Shown here one piece after another: positions 33,566 through 41,857 of a DNA stretch of 64,000 nucleotides; position 1 is the first letter of the stretch; each line of letters begins with the position of its first letter. The stretch covers positions 1 through 64,000 of the forward strand of contig NZ_LMNL01000006.1 in the NCBI RefSeq assembly GCF_001422985.1, in the 5' to 3' direction. Source of the stretch: Methylobacterium sp. Leaf117. GTDB lineage: Bacteria > Pseudomonadota > Alphaproteobacteria > Rhizobiales > Beijerinckiaceae. A program made the position numbers and the translations under genes. Below the pieces are notes generated by a model. It was not told the origin of the DNA. It searched no databases and was given only the letters and a program-made list of their open reading frames with translations.

Positions 33566-34357
33566 ATGCCCGATACGTTCGATTCCGATACCTTCGATCC
33601 CCGGCCCGCCGCGGAGCTGCTGCGGGATGCCTATCGCGACGGGCGGCCCTTCGTCGAATTGCCGGAGGCCGTCCGCCCGCGCACGATGGCGGAGGGCTAC
33701 GACGTCCAGGATCGGCTCCTGGCCGCCCTCGGCGCGGAATCCGGCGGCTGGAAGCTCGCCATCGGCAGTCACAAGGGCAAGCGCAGTTCCGGCGTCGGCC
33801 GCTCCATCGCGGGCCGGGTGCTGAAGGATCACCTTCACGCCGACGGCGCCGCGCTCCGGATGCCGCATGCCGGCGCGGTCACGATCGAGTTCGAGATCGC
33901 GTACCGGATCGCCCGCGATGTCGCCCCGGACGCTCCCGTGGTCCCGGCGGCCGACATCGTCGGCGAGACCTGCGCGGCGTTCGAACTCGTGCTGTCCCGG
34001 TTCTTCGATCGCCGCGCCGTCGGCTGGCCGAGCTTCGCCGCCGACAATTCCGCCTTCCAGGCCCTGGTGCTCGGCCCGGCGATTCCGGCGGCCGACCTCG
34101 CCGAGGTGGCGCGCAGCCTCGTGGTCGAGGTCGACGGGACCGAGCGGGTCCGCGCCGTCACGGGCGACGACGTGACCGACCCGCTCGCCGCGCTCACCGA
34201 CCTGATGGCCGTGGCGCGCGAGCGCGGCATGACTCTTCCCGCCGGCAGCATCGTCTCCACCGGCACACTCTCGGTGCCGTTCGACCTGGCGGGGCCGGGC
34301 CGGATCACGGCGCGCTTCGCGGGCCGGAGCCTCGGGTTCACGCTGCTGCCGGTTTGA
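33566..34357 (+). CDS. MhpD-type 2-keto-4-pentenoate hydratase/fumarylacetoacetase-superfamily protein
   Basis: The 263-aa protein resembles 2-keto-4-pentenoate hydratases and 4-oxalocrotonate decarboxylases. Visible family features are MAEGYDVQDRLLAALG, GGWKLAIGS, the acidic metal-site segment IEFEIAYRI and the C-terminal LPAGSIVSTGTLSVPF. Such enzymes act on 2-oxo acids with Mg2+, which suits a product of the dehydratase upstream (gap 89 bases). The N terminus carries a short duplicated FDSDTFD stretch. It is the last gene of the cluster; the next gene is convergent. Confidence 0.82.
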   Translation: MPDTFDSDTFDPRPAAELLRDAYRDGRPFVELPEAVRPRTMAEGYDVQDRLLAALGAESGGWKLAIGSHKGKRSSGVGRSIAGRVLKDHLHADGAALRMPHAGAVTIEFEIAYRIARDVAPDAPVVPAADIVGETCAAFELVLSRFFDRRAVGWPSFAADNSAFQALVLGPAIPAADLAEVARSLVVEVDGTERVRAVTGDDVTDPLAALTDLMAVARERGMTLPAGSIVSTGTLSVPFDLAGPGRITARFAGRSLGFTLLPV

Positions 34358-34395
34358 AGACGCCTGCGGGTTCGAGGGATCGCCCTCGGGTCGCG

Positions 34396-35634
34396 CTACG
34401 GTTTTCCGTCCACCGGCTCCGCCCGGATCTCTCCCACGCGCCGCGCGTCGGATTCCGCTCGGATCTCGGCGCTCGACGCCCCGAGGGCCGGCGGCATCAG
34501 GCGGACGGGCAGGCGCTCCCCGTCGAGGCGATAGGGCGGGGCGAGGACGTGGGCGCCCGGATGGGCGTCGCCGCCCTGGGGCAGCACGAGGGTACCGGCC
34601 CGCGCCCGATCGGAGGTCAGGGCCTCGTGCAGACCCAGCACCTCGCCGCAGGGAATACCCGCCGCGTCCAGCCGGGCGACGAGATCGGCCCGGGTCCAGC
34701 GGGCGAGTTCGGCCTCGAGCGCCGGCAGGAACTGCGACCGGTTGCGCGAGCGCTCCAGGTTGGTGGAAAAGCGCGGATCGGAGGCGAGGTCGGGACGCTC
34801 CAGCACCTGCTCGCACAGGCGGCGGTACTGGCCGTTGTTGCCCACCGCCAGGACGATCGGGCCGTCCCCGGTCTCGAACACGCCGTAGGGCGCGATCGAC
34901 GGATGGGCGTTGCCGGCACGGACGGGATCGTGCCCCCGCACCATCGCCTCCAGGCCGCAATAGGCGGTGAGCGCCACGCCGCAATCGAACAGGGCCAGTT
35001 CGACGTGGCGCCCGAGCCCGGTGCGCTCGCGCTCGAACAGGGCGGCGAGCACCCCCTGGGTCGCGTATTGCCCGGTGAAGAGGTCGACCGCCGCGAGGCC
35101 GAACTTCAGGGGGGGCCGGTCGGCCTCGCCGTTCAGCGCCATCAGGCCGGCCTCGCCCTGCACCACGATGTCGTAGCCCGGCCGCGTCGCCTCGGGGCCG
35201 TCCGAGGCGTAGCCGGAGATCGAGCAGTAGATCAGGCGCGGGTTCTCGGCGCTGAGGTCCGCGTAGCCGAGGCCGAGGCGATCGGCGCCGCCGGTCTTGA
35301 AATTCTGCACCACCACGTCGCTGGACCGGGCGAGATCGCGCGCGGTCGCCAGCCCCTCCGGGGTGGCGAGGTCGAGGGTGATCGAGCGCTTGTTGCGGTT
35401 GGCGCTGTCGAAATACGAGGTGTTGGTGGCGCCCGTGCGCAGGCCCCAGTCGCGGGTGTCGTCGCCCCGCTCCGGGTGCTCGACCTTGATCACCTCGGCC
35501 CCGAGATCGCCCAGGCACATGGCGCACCAGGGGCCGGCGAGCACGCGCGAGAGATCGAGCACGCGGATGCCGGTCAGCGGCAGGGCCGGCGATGAAGGCT
35601 GTGGGCCGCCGTCCTGCGCCGTCGTCTCGCCCAT
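34396..35634 (-). CDS. CaiB/BaiF-family (class III) CoA transferase
   Basis: The 412-aa cytoplasmic enzyme moves CoA between carboxylic acids. It opens [18 protein letters not shown] and continues [19 protein letters not shown]; the catalytic Asp lies in [15 protein letters not shown]. It is divergent from a glutaryl-CoA dehydrogenase gene 155 bases away. That pairing points to a succinyl-CoA:glutarate CoA transferase that activates glutarate, a known partnership in lysine/glutarate breakdown, though it is inferred here from context. I start at ATG 35634; an in-frame ATG at 35667 would add eleven residues. Confidence 0.85.
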   Translation of the reverse strand: MGETTAQDGGPQPSSPALPLTGIRVLDLSRVLAGPWCAMCLGDLGAEVIKVEHPERGDDTRDWGLRTGATNTSYFDSANRNKRSITLDLATPEGLATARDLARSSDVVVQNFKTGGADRLGLGYADLSAENPRLIYCSISGYASDGPEATRPGYDIVVQGEAGLMALNGEADRPPLKFGLAAVDLFTGQYATQGVLAALFERERTGLGRHVELALFDCGVALTAYCGLEAMVRGHDPVRAGNAHPSIAPYGVFETGDGPIVLAVGNNGQYRRLCEQVLERPDLASDPRFSTNLERSRNRSQFLPALEAELARWTRADLVARLDAAGIPCGEVLGLHEALTSDRARAGTLVLPQGGDAHPGAHVLAPPYRLDGERLPVRLMPPALGASSAEIRAESDARRVGEIRAEPVDGKP

Positions 35635-35789
35635 ACGTGTTCTCCCATCCCTGCGCTGCCCCGGCACGACGCCCTCCGGCGCGGTGCCTGTCTACCAGGA
35701 ATTCGCCCCGTTCCACTCCGGCGCCGCGCGGGTGGCCTCTCCGGCGCGGCCTGATAGGATCGCCGGAACAGACAATTCGAGGAACGCCG

Positions 35790-37019
35790 ATGAACGCTCC
35801 GACGCGCCCGCCCGGCTCAGCCGCGCCGACAGCCCCCGCTTCCGCCGGCTTCGCCTGGGACGATCCCTTCCTGATGGACGACCAGCTCACCGAGGACGAG
35901 CGCGCCATCCACGAGGCGGCCCGGTCCTTCGCGCAGGAGGAACTCCTGCCCGGCATCGTCGAGGCCTACGCCCACGAGACCCCCAACCCTGAACTCTTCG
36001 CCAAGATGGGCGCGCGCGGGCTGCTGGGCGTGACCCTGCCGGAGGAATACGGCGGCGCCGGCGCCACGTACGTCGCCTACGGCCTCGTCGCTCGCGCCGT
36101 CGAGGCGGTGGATTCCGGCTACCGCTCGATGATGAGCGTGCAATCCTCGCTGGTGATGTACCCGATCCACGCCTACGGCTCGGACGACCAGCGCCGCAAG
36201 TTCCTGCCCAAGCTCGCTGCCGGCGAGTGGATCGGCTGCTTCGGCCTGACCGAGCCCGATGCCGGCTCGGACCCGGCCGGCATGAAGACGAAGGCCGTGA
36301 AGACCGGCGGGGGCTATCGCCTGTCGGGAGCCAAGATGTGGATCTCGAACGCGCCCTTCGCCGACGTGTTCGTGGTCTGGGCCAAGTCCGAGGCGCATGA
36401 GGGCGCGATCCGGGGCTTCATCCTGGAGAAGGGCATGCCGGGTCTCTCGGCCCCGACCCTGAAGGGCAAGCTTTCGCTCCGCGCCTCCACCACGGGGGAG
36501 ATCGTGATGGCGGATGTCGAGGTGGGGGAGGACGCGCTTCTGCCCAACGTCTCGGGCCTGAAGGGGCCGTTCGGCTGCCTCAACCGGGCACGCTACGGCA
36601 TCGCCTGGGGCGCCATGGGGGCGGCGGAGGATTGCTGGCACCGGGCGCGGTCCTACACCCTGGAGCGCCAGCAATTCGGCCGGCCGCTCGCCCAGACCCA
36701 GCTCGTTCAGAAGAAGCTCGCCGACATGCAGACCGAGATCGCCCTCGGCCTCCAGGCCGCACTGCGGGTCGGGCGCCTGTTCGACGCGGGGCGGATGGCG
36801 CCCGAGATGATCTCGCTGATCAAGCGCAACAATTGCGGCAAGGCCCTCGACATCGCCCGGGTCGCCCGCGACATGCACGGCGGCAACGGCATCATGGGCG
36901 AGTACCATGTGATGCGCCACGCCCAGAACCTCGAGACGGTGAACACCTACGAAGGCACGCACGACGTCCACGCGCTCATCCTCGGCCGGGCGCAGACGGG
37001 GCTGCAGGCGTTCTTCTGA
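35790..37019 (+). CDS. gcdH: glutaryl-CoA dehydrogenase (GcdH-like acyl-CoA dehydrogenase)
   Basis: The 409-aa flavoenzyme oxidises and decarboxylates glutaryl-CoA to crotonyl-CoA. It shows FAD-binding [14 protein letters not shown] and [17 protein letters not shown], the [16 protein letters not shown] helix, [16 protein letters not shown], and the catalytic Glu in [17 protein letters not shown] (near residue 388). These segments and the length fit glutaryl-CoA dehydrogenase rather than generic acyl-CoA dehydrogenases. ATG 35790 is preceded by GAGGAA. It is divergent from the CoA transferase and is followed by a TetR regulator. Confidence 0.9.
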   Translation: MNAPTRPPGSAAPTAPASAGFAWDDPFLMDDQLTEDERAIHEAARSFAQEELLPGIVEAYAHETPNPELFAKMGARGLLGVTLPEEYGGAGATYVAYGLVARAVEAVDSGYRSMMSVQSSLVMYPIHAYGSDDQRRKFLPKLAAGEWIGCFGLTEPDAGSDPAGMKTKAVKTGGGYRLSGAKMWISNAPFADVFVVWAKSEAHEGAIRGFILEKGMPGLSAPTLKGKLSLRASTTGEIVMADVEVGEDALLPNVSGLKGPFGCLNRARYGIAWGAMGAAEDCWHRARSYTLERQQFGRPLAQTQLVQKKLADMQTEIALGLQAALRVGRLFDAGRMAPEMISLIKRNNCGKALDIARVARDMHGGNGIMGEYHVMRHAQNLETVNTYEGTHDVHALILGRAQTGLQAFF

Positions 37020-37140
37020 AACGGCAGGAGGGGCGAGCCGGATCAACATGGCGGAACCGGGTCCACATGGCGTTGGTGCCGCCGCCCTGGTGTTCGCCGG
37101 GCAGGGCTGGCATCGTTTCCCCGGGGGAGGACATCGCGCC

Positions 37141-37794
37141 GTGACTCAGAGGGACGTGACGCCGTCGCCGGTCCGGCGCCTCGGCCGCCCGCCGCGCGGG
37201 ACCGAGGGCGACGTCCTGCTGCGCGTCCTGGCCGCGGCCAAGGCGGTGTTCCTCACCGAGGGCTTCGAAGCGGCGAGCATCGACGCGATCGCGGGTTCCG
37301 CCGGCCTGTCGAAGAAGACGATCTACACGCGCTTCACCTCCAAGGTCGATCTTTTCGAAGCCGTCTGCGTGCGCTTCATCGAGGAGAACGTGCCCTCCAT
37401 CGAGCGGGTGGCGGCCAAGGCCGGCTCCCTGGAGGAGCGGCTCCACCGCATTGCCCTCGCCATCCTCGAGACGGTCCTGACCCCCGACTGCATCGCGTTC
37501 CGGCGGGTGATGGTGGCCGAGGCCGCGCGCTTCCCGGAATTCGCCCGCGCGCTCCATGATTTCGGATTGGCACGCGTGGTACCCCTGGTCGAGCGCTGCC
37601 TGGAGGAGGGGGTCCGGTCCGGCGAGATCGCCGTGGAGGATGTCCGTCACGCGGCGGACGCCTTCCTGGGGCTGACCATCCGGGGGTTCGTCGACCGGAC
37701 GGAACTCGGCCTGGAGCGGCCGGGCATGACCCACGTCAAGCGCGAGACGTTGAAGCGCTCGCTGGATTTCTTCCTGCGGGCCTGCCGGCCCTGA
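37141..37794 (+). CDS. TetR/AcrR-family transcriptional regulator
   Basis: The 217-aa regulator has an N-terminal helix-turn-helix (AVFLTEGFEAASIDAIAGSA then LSKKTIYTRFTSKVDLFEAV) and a helical ligand-binding domain ending DFFLRACRP. I chose the GTG at 37141, preceded by GGGGGAGG, over an ATG at 37048 whose extra residues are low-complexity and not conserved in this fold. It follows gcdH by 121 bases on the same strand. Control of the gcdH/CoA-transferase pair is plausible, but I found no operator. Confidence 0.83.
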   Translation: MTQRDVTPSPVRRLGRPPRGTEGDVLLRVLAAAKAVFLTEGFEAASIDAIAGSAGLSKKTIYTRFTSKVDLFEAVCVRFIEENVPSIERVAAKAGSLEERLHRIALAILETVLTPDCIAFRRVMVAEAARFPEFARALHDFGLARVVPLVERCLEEGVRSGEIAVEDVRHAADAFLGLTIRGFVDRTELGLERPGMTHVKRETLKRSLDFFLRACRP

Positions 37795-37822
37795 ACGCGG
37801 TCCCCGCCGTGCGACGCGGGTC

Positions 37823-38035
37823 CTACGGCGCCTTGGCGGGCGGGAAGGCGGTTCCCGGACAATTGGCGGCGAGCCCCGTATCGCCGACCCGGTCGGGTGC
37901 GCAGGCGGGAATGGCCGGGCGGCCGCCATTCTCGATGCGCGCCTCCTGCAACCGCTCGAACTTCCACAGGCCGAGGCCGATCACCACCAGGATGGCGAGC
38001 AATGCGGCGCCCGCGAGCGGCAGCCAGCGCGGCAT
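37823..38035 (-). CDS. small single-span membrane protein, 70 aa
   Basis: I do not recognise the family. One N-terminal membrane helix (LAGAALLAILVVIGLGLW, about residues 7-24) is followed by a charged amphipathic stretch and a tail with two cysteines (IPACAPD, AANCPGT), probably periplasmic and possibly disulfide-bonded. Its ATG overlaps the TGA of the next upstream small gene (ATGA), which supports both as a translated pair. It converges on the TetR gene. Confidence 0.55.
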   Translation of the reverse strand: MPRWLPLAGAALLAILVVIGLGLWKFERLQEARIENGGRPAIPACAPDRVGDTGLAANCPGTAFPPAKAP

Positions 38036-38166
38036 CAGCGGGCGCTCGCGCCGGCTTCCGGCACCGGCTGGGTGTGGGCGGTGTCGCCGTGCTTGACGAA
38101 GGTGAACAGGATCACCCCTGCCAGGAGAGCGACGGCGGCGATGAAGACGGGAAACAGGCGACGCAT
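38035..38166 (-). CDS. small membrane protein, 43 aa
   Basis: The 43 codons read MRRLFPVFIAAVALLAGVIL, then a short polar tail with TFVKHGDTAH and PVPEAGASAR. One membrane helix covers about residues 5-22, with positive residues at the N terminus, so the tail should be outside the cytoplasm. Its stop overlaps the start of the 70-aa gene by the four bases ATGA. I do not recognise it; it may belong to a small envelope pair. Confidence 0.5.
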   Translation of the reverse strand: MRRLFPVFIAAVALLAGVILFTFVKHGDTAHTQPVPEAGASAR

Positions 38167-38289
38167 CGGAAGAAGACCACGCTGATCGAACGGAGCGCCG
38201 GGTGTGCGCCGGCGGAGGTGTGTAACGCGCGGACCGGCGCCTGGGTCGCAGGATCCGTCATCACGAATTGGGCGGCGGGGAAGATGGCG

Positions 38290-38664
38290 TCAGCCGCCCG
38301 CCGTGAGCCGCTGACCGGCCTCGCCGTAGCCGAGCCGCGCGCCCTCGCGATTGACGATCCCGAAGCGCAGGGTCGCCTGTTCGAGGTAGTCGATCGCCGC
38401 GACGAGGGCGCGGCGCGCCGGCTCGACGGCCTCGGGCTCGTCGTCGGGCGGCGTCTCGGCGAAGTTGACGGCGGCGATGAGCACCCGGTCGCGCTCGTCC
38501 TCGATCCGGCGATCGCGTTCGACGCGCCCGCGGATGTCGGCGTCGAAGGCGGCCACGACCGCGAAGGGAAAGTCGTCGCGGCGCGACCCCTTCGGGTAGG
38601 CCAGGGTCAGCCTGCGGGCGAGGTCGGCCGCGTGCCGGACCTGATCAGCGAGTTTGGCGTCCAT
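38290..38664 (-). CDS. hypothetical protein, 124 aa
   Basis: I do not recognise this family. The product is soluble, strongly charged and mostly helical (LADQVRHAADLARRLTLAY, then RRALVAAIDYLEQATLRFG), with no signal peptide or metal motif. It is divergent from the UvdE-type nuclease gene across a 144-base gap. Third-position GC bias matches real genes of the window, which is the main support. Confidence 0.6.
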   Translation of the reverse strand: MDAKLADQVRHAADLARRLTLAYPKGSRRDDFPFAVVAAFDADIRGRVERDRRIEDERDRVLIAAVNFAETPPDDEPEAVEPARRALVAAIDYLEQATLRFGIVNREGARLGYGEAGQRLTAGG

Positions 38665-38808
38665 CGGGGCTCCGGGGCCGGCGTGGGAGCCGGCACGTTA
38701 CGCTTGCACCAGACCACCCTGCACAAGGGTTCGGCGCCGGGGCAACGCGCCTGGGCCGGCCGGGGGTTCCGGCCGTGCACCAATGGCGTTCCGCCGCGTT
38801 ATCGCCCC

Positions 38809-39888
38809 ATGACCGATTCAACACCCCGCCTCGGCTTCTGCTGCAAGTTCATCCTCGAGGCCCCGCCCGAGAGCTTCAAGACCCTGAAGGCCGCCCGCGA
38901 GGCGACCCTGCAGATGAATCTCACCCACGCCACCATGGCGCATCTGAAGACGCTGGCGCCCGCCGCGCGGCGGGCGAAGCTCGAGGGTCTGGTGCGCCAC
39001 AACCTCGGCGCCCTGGAGCGGCAGGTGGCCTGGGTCGCCGCCCGGCCCGTGATCGAGCGCCTGCTGCGGATCGCCAGCAACGTCCTGCCCGGCTACACCC
39101 ACGCGGTGGCGCAGGACATCTACGCCGAACCCGAGATGCGCCGCCTCGTCGAGGACGGCCTCGCCCGGATCGGCGCCATCGCGCGGGACGGGGCGGTGCG
39201 CCTGAGTTTCCATCCGGGGCCGTTCTGCGTCATCGCCTCGCAGAACCCGAATGCCGAGCGCAACGGCATCGAGGAACTCGAGCACCACGCCGAACTCATG
39301 GCGATGCTCGGCTACGGCCAGGGCTGGCATCCGCACGGGGCCCACATCAACATCCATGTGGGCGCCCGCGACCCCGGCATCGCCGGCTTCCGGGCCAGCC
39401 TGCCCAAGCTCTCGCAGACGGCGCGCGACCTCCTTACGGTCGAGAACGACGAGAACGTCTTCGGGCTCGACACGGTGCTGGGCCTCGCCGACGTCGTTCC
39501 GGTGGTGCTCGACCTGCACCATCACTGGGTCGAGAGCCGGGGCGCGTATATCGAGCCCGACGACCCGCGCGTGATGCGCGTGCGCGAATCCTGGCGCGGG
39601 GTGCGCCCCGTGGCGCATATCAGCGTCTCGCGCGAGAGCCTGCTGGAGGGCCACGCACCCGACGCCCTGCCGGATTTCGCCGCGCTGACGGAGGCCGGCC
39701 ACAACTGGCGCGACCTCGCCGCCCATTCGGACATGATGTGGAACCGGGCTGTCAACGCCCTGGTGGCCCGCCACATGGCCTGGGCCGATTTCGAGATTGA
39801 GGCGAAATCCAAGAACATCGCCTCGGTCGGCATCGCCGCCGAGATCGCGGCCGCCCTGCCGGGGGCGCAGATCGAGGTGGCAGCCTGA
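38809..39888 (+). CDS. uvsE: UV damage endonuclease (UvdE/UvsE family)
   Basis: The 359-aa TIM-barrel metal-dependent nuclease would nick DNA 5' to UV photoproducts as an alternative excision-repair entry. It begins RLGFCCKFI, and has VRLSFHPGPFCVIAS, EELEHHAEL, HGAHINIHVG, LTVENDENVFGLD and VVLDLHHHWVE, the His/Glu/Asp metal-ligand segments of the family. The length is near normal. The ATG at 38809 is followed at once by family sequence. UV repair suits a surface-living bacterium, though that ecology is inferred. The neighbours show no clear functional link. Confidence 0.85.
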   Translation: MTDSTPRLGFCCKFILEAPPESFKTLKAAREATLQMNLTHATMAHLKTLAPAARRAKLEGLVRHNLGALERQVAWVAARPVIERLLRIASNVLPGYTHAVAQDIYAEPEMRRLVEDGLARIGAIARDGAVRLSFHPGPFCVIASQNPNAERNGIEELEHHAELMAMLGYGQGWHPHGAHINIHVGARDPGIAGFRASLPKLSQTARDLLTVENDENVFGLDTVLGLADVVPVVLDLHHHWVESRGAYIEPDDPRVMRVRESWRGVRPVAHISVSRESLLEGHAPDALPDFAALTEAGHNWRDLAAHSDMMWNRAVNALVARHMAWADFEIEAKSKNIASVGIAAEIAAALPGAQIEVAA

Positions 39889-39907
39889 ATCGACGCCGGT
39901 CGCGGTC

Positions 39908-40624
39908 TCAATGCCCGTGGTCGTGCCCGTCCGGCTCCGGCAGGGTCAGGCCGAAATGGCTGACGAGATCCTGGACCTGCCCTGGGCTGAGGTGGCGCGG
40001 ATTGAGGTTGCGCAGGAGGAGGTAGAGCTTGGCCGTCTCCTCCAGCTCCTCGGTGGCGAAGACCGCGTTCTCCAGGGTGGTGCCGGCCACCACCGGGCCG
40101 TGATTGGCCAGCAGCACCGAGGCGTAGCGGCCGGCGAGCCCCCGGATCGCGTCCGCCACCGCCGGATCGCCGGGTCGGTAATACGGCACCAGGGCCGTGG
40201 CGCCGGCCCGCATCAGGTAATAGGGCGTCAGCGGGGGCAGCACCGCCTTCGGGTCGATCTCCGGCAGCATCGAAACCGCGACCGCGTGGGTCGAGTGCAG
40301 GTGGACGATGGCGCGCGCCTCCGTGCGGCTGTCGTAGAGCGCCGCGTGAAGCGGAATCTCCTTCGTGGGCGCGTGGCCCGAGACCAGGGCGCCCGTCGCG
40401 TCCAGGCGCGAGATCGTGGCCGGATCGAGGAAGCCCAGCGAGGCGTTGGTGGGCGTCACCAGCCAGCCGCCGTCGTCGAGGCGGAGTGAGATGTTGCCCG
40501 ACGAGCCCGGCGTCAGGCCGCGCTCGAACAGCGAGCGGCCGAACCGGCAGATCTGTTCGCGAAGCCGGGACTCGCTCGGTGTAGTCTCGCTCGATGTTCT
40601 CTCGCTCGATGTTCTCTCGCTCAT
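39908..40624 (-). CDS. otnC: 3-oxo-tetronate 4-phosphate decarboxylase OtnC (class II aldolase/adducin family)
   Basis: This 238-aa zinc-type class II aldolase-fold enzyme would decarboxylate 3-oxo-tetronate 4-phosphate to dihydroxyacetone phosphate, the last step of C4 sugar-acid breakdown. It shows GLTPGSSGNISLR, the acidic TKEIPLHAALY, the zinc pair in VHLHSTHAV and ANHGPVVAG. The N terminus is a repeat-derived SERTSSERTSSE extension, and the C terminus ends with a metal-binding-like DGHDHGH. Its function is assigned from its place beside ltnD, otnI and otnK. It lies 27 bases downstream of the LacI-type regulator and is probably co-transcribed with it. Confidence 0.85.
   Translation of the reverse strand: MSERTSSERTSSETTPSESRLREQICRFGRSLFERGLTPGSSGNISLRLDDGGWLVTPTNASLGFLDPATISRLDATGALVSGHAPTKEIPLHAALYDSRTEARAIVHLHSTHAVAVSMLPEIDPKAVLPPLTPYYLMRAGATALVPYYRPGDPAVADAIRGLAGRYASVLLANHGPVVAGTTLENAVFATEELEETAKLYLLLRNLNPRHLSPGQVQDLVSHFGLTLPEPDGHDHGH
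40586..40624. repeat. 15-bp tandem duplication at the otnC start
   Basis: CTCGCTCGATGTTCT occurs at 40586-40600 and 40601-40615, followed by a partial third unit that runs into the start codon. It encodes in-frame SSERT blocks at the N terminus of OtnC. Confidence 0.85.
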
Positions 40625-40651
40625 GGCGTTCCTTGATCGTGAGGGGCGATC

Positions 40652-41668
40652 TCAGGCGGTGGCGCCGGGGATCAGTTCATAGCCGAGATCGATCACCTCC
40701 GGCGGGCCGTCCGCTCCGAGGCGCTCGGCCGCCATCGCGCCGATCTCCAGGCGCGGGGTGCGGATGGTGGCGAGAGGCCGGGGCATCGCCGCGGCGATGT
40801 CGAGGGCGTTGAAACCGAACAGGGCGAGGCGCCCCGGCACCGCGATGCCTTCGGCGAGGCAGTGGAAGTAGCCGCCGAGCGCCATGTCGTCGTTGGAGAA
40901 GTAGACCGCGTCGAGGTCGGGCCGGCGGGCGAGGAGTTGCCCCAGGGCCTCCCGCCCGGCCGCCGCCGAGGAGGGGCCCGACGCGATCGCGCGCTCCACC
41001 AGGGGATGGCCGGCCTGGACCAGCGTCTCGCAGAACCCCGCCAACCGCTTGGCCGCGCGCAGGTCCCGCGTGATGTCGTGCCCGACATAGCCGATGCGGC
41101 GGTAGCCCCGGTCGAGCAGGTGCCGGGCGCTGTCGCAACCCACCGCCCGGTTCGAGAACCCCACCACGATGTCGAGGCCGGTGCCGTCGGTATCGATCAT
41201 CTCGACGACACGGATGCCGCTCGCCCGCAGGCGCGCGACCGCACCGGGCGTGTGCTCCAGGCCGGTGACGATGAGACCGGCCGGGCGCCAGGAGAGCAGG
41301 GCGCCGATCAGCGCCTCCTCGCGGCTCGGGTCGTAGTCCGAGACCCCGATCACGCTCTGGAAACCGTCGCGGTCGAGGGCGGCGTTGGCGCCGCGCAGGA
41401 GATCCGGGAACACGATGTTGGTGAGCGACGGGATGATGATGCCGACCAGCTTGGCGCCCGCCGTGGTACCGGAGCCCGCCAGCATGCCGGCCAGGCGGTT
41501 CGGCACGTAGCCGAGGCGCGCCACCGCCTCCGCGACCCGATCCTGGGTGCGCTTCGAGAACGAGCCCTGGTTGCGCAGGACGCGGGAGACCGTGCTCTCG
41601 CCGACCCCGGCCGCGCGGGCGACGTCGGCCAGGGTCACGAGCCGGCGCTCGGGCTCATGCACGTTCAT
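40652..41668 (-). CDS. LacI-family repressor of the tetronate locus
   Basis: The 338-aa protein has an N-terminal HTH and hinge (TLADVARAAGVGESTVSRVL, KRTQDRVAEAVARLGYVPN) and a GntR/LacI-type effector domain (IIIPSLTNIVFPDLL, FSNDDMALGGYFH, FGFNALDIA). It is divergent from the MFS importer, with two related palindromes in the 189-base gap. It should repress its own operon with otnC and the importer operon, with a tetronate or its oxo product as inducer. The ligand is inferred from context. Confidence 0.88.
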   Translation of the reverse strand: MNVHEPERRLVTLADVARAAGVGESTVSRVLRNQGSFSKRTQDRVAEAVARLGYVPNRLAGMLAGSGTTAGAKLVGIIIPSLTNIVFPDLLRGANAALDRDGFQSVIGVSDYDPSREEALIGALLSWRPAGLIVTGLEHTPGAVARLRASGIRVVEMIDTDGTGLDIVVGFSNRAVGCDSARHLLDRGYRRIGYVGHDITRDLRAAKRLAGFCETLVQAGHPLVERAIASGPSSAAAGREALGQLLARRPDLDAVYFSNDDMALGGYFHCLAEGIAVPGRLALFGFNALDIAAAMPRPLATIRTPRLEIGAMAAERLGADGPPEVIDLGYELIPGATA

Positions 41669-41736
41669 CGGCGACCTTCATCCTCGGGGCAGGGACGGCA
41701 GAGCCATAGCAAGGTTAGCGACCCGCAACAATCAGA

Positions 41737-41752
41737 TTGGCAGCGCTGCCAA
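41737..41752. promoter_or_regulatory. operator 1 of the tetronate LacI-type repressor
   Basis: TTGGCAGCGCTGCCAA is a perfect 16-base palindrome with central CG, of the LacI/GntR-I operator type, 69 bases from the repressor start. Confidence 0.75.
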
Positions 41753-41767
41753 TCGCTGTTATCCAAG

Positions 41768-41783
41768 ATGCAAGCGCTGCCAA
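41768..41783. promoter_or_regulatory. operator 2 of the tetronate LacI-type repressor
   Basis: ATGCAAGCGCTGCCAA matches operator 1 at 13 of 16 bases and keeps its right half perfectly. The two centres are 31 bases apart, close to three helical turns, so bound dimers would face the same side of DNA. Confidence 0.65.
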
Positions 41784-41857
41784 CAGGAGTCGCGCACCGA
41801 TAAAATTCTGCAACGCCAGAACGGTGATCCGCAAAGCGGGCGCCCGCAGGAGGAAAC

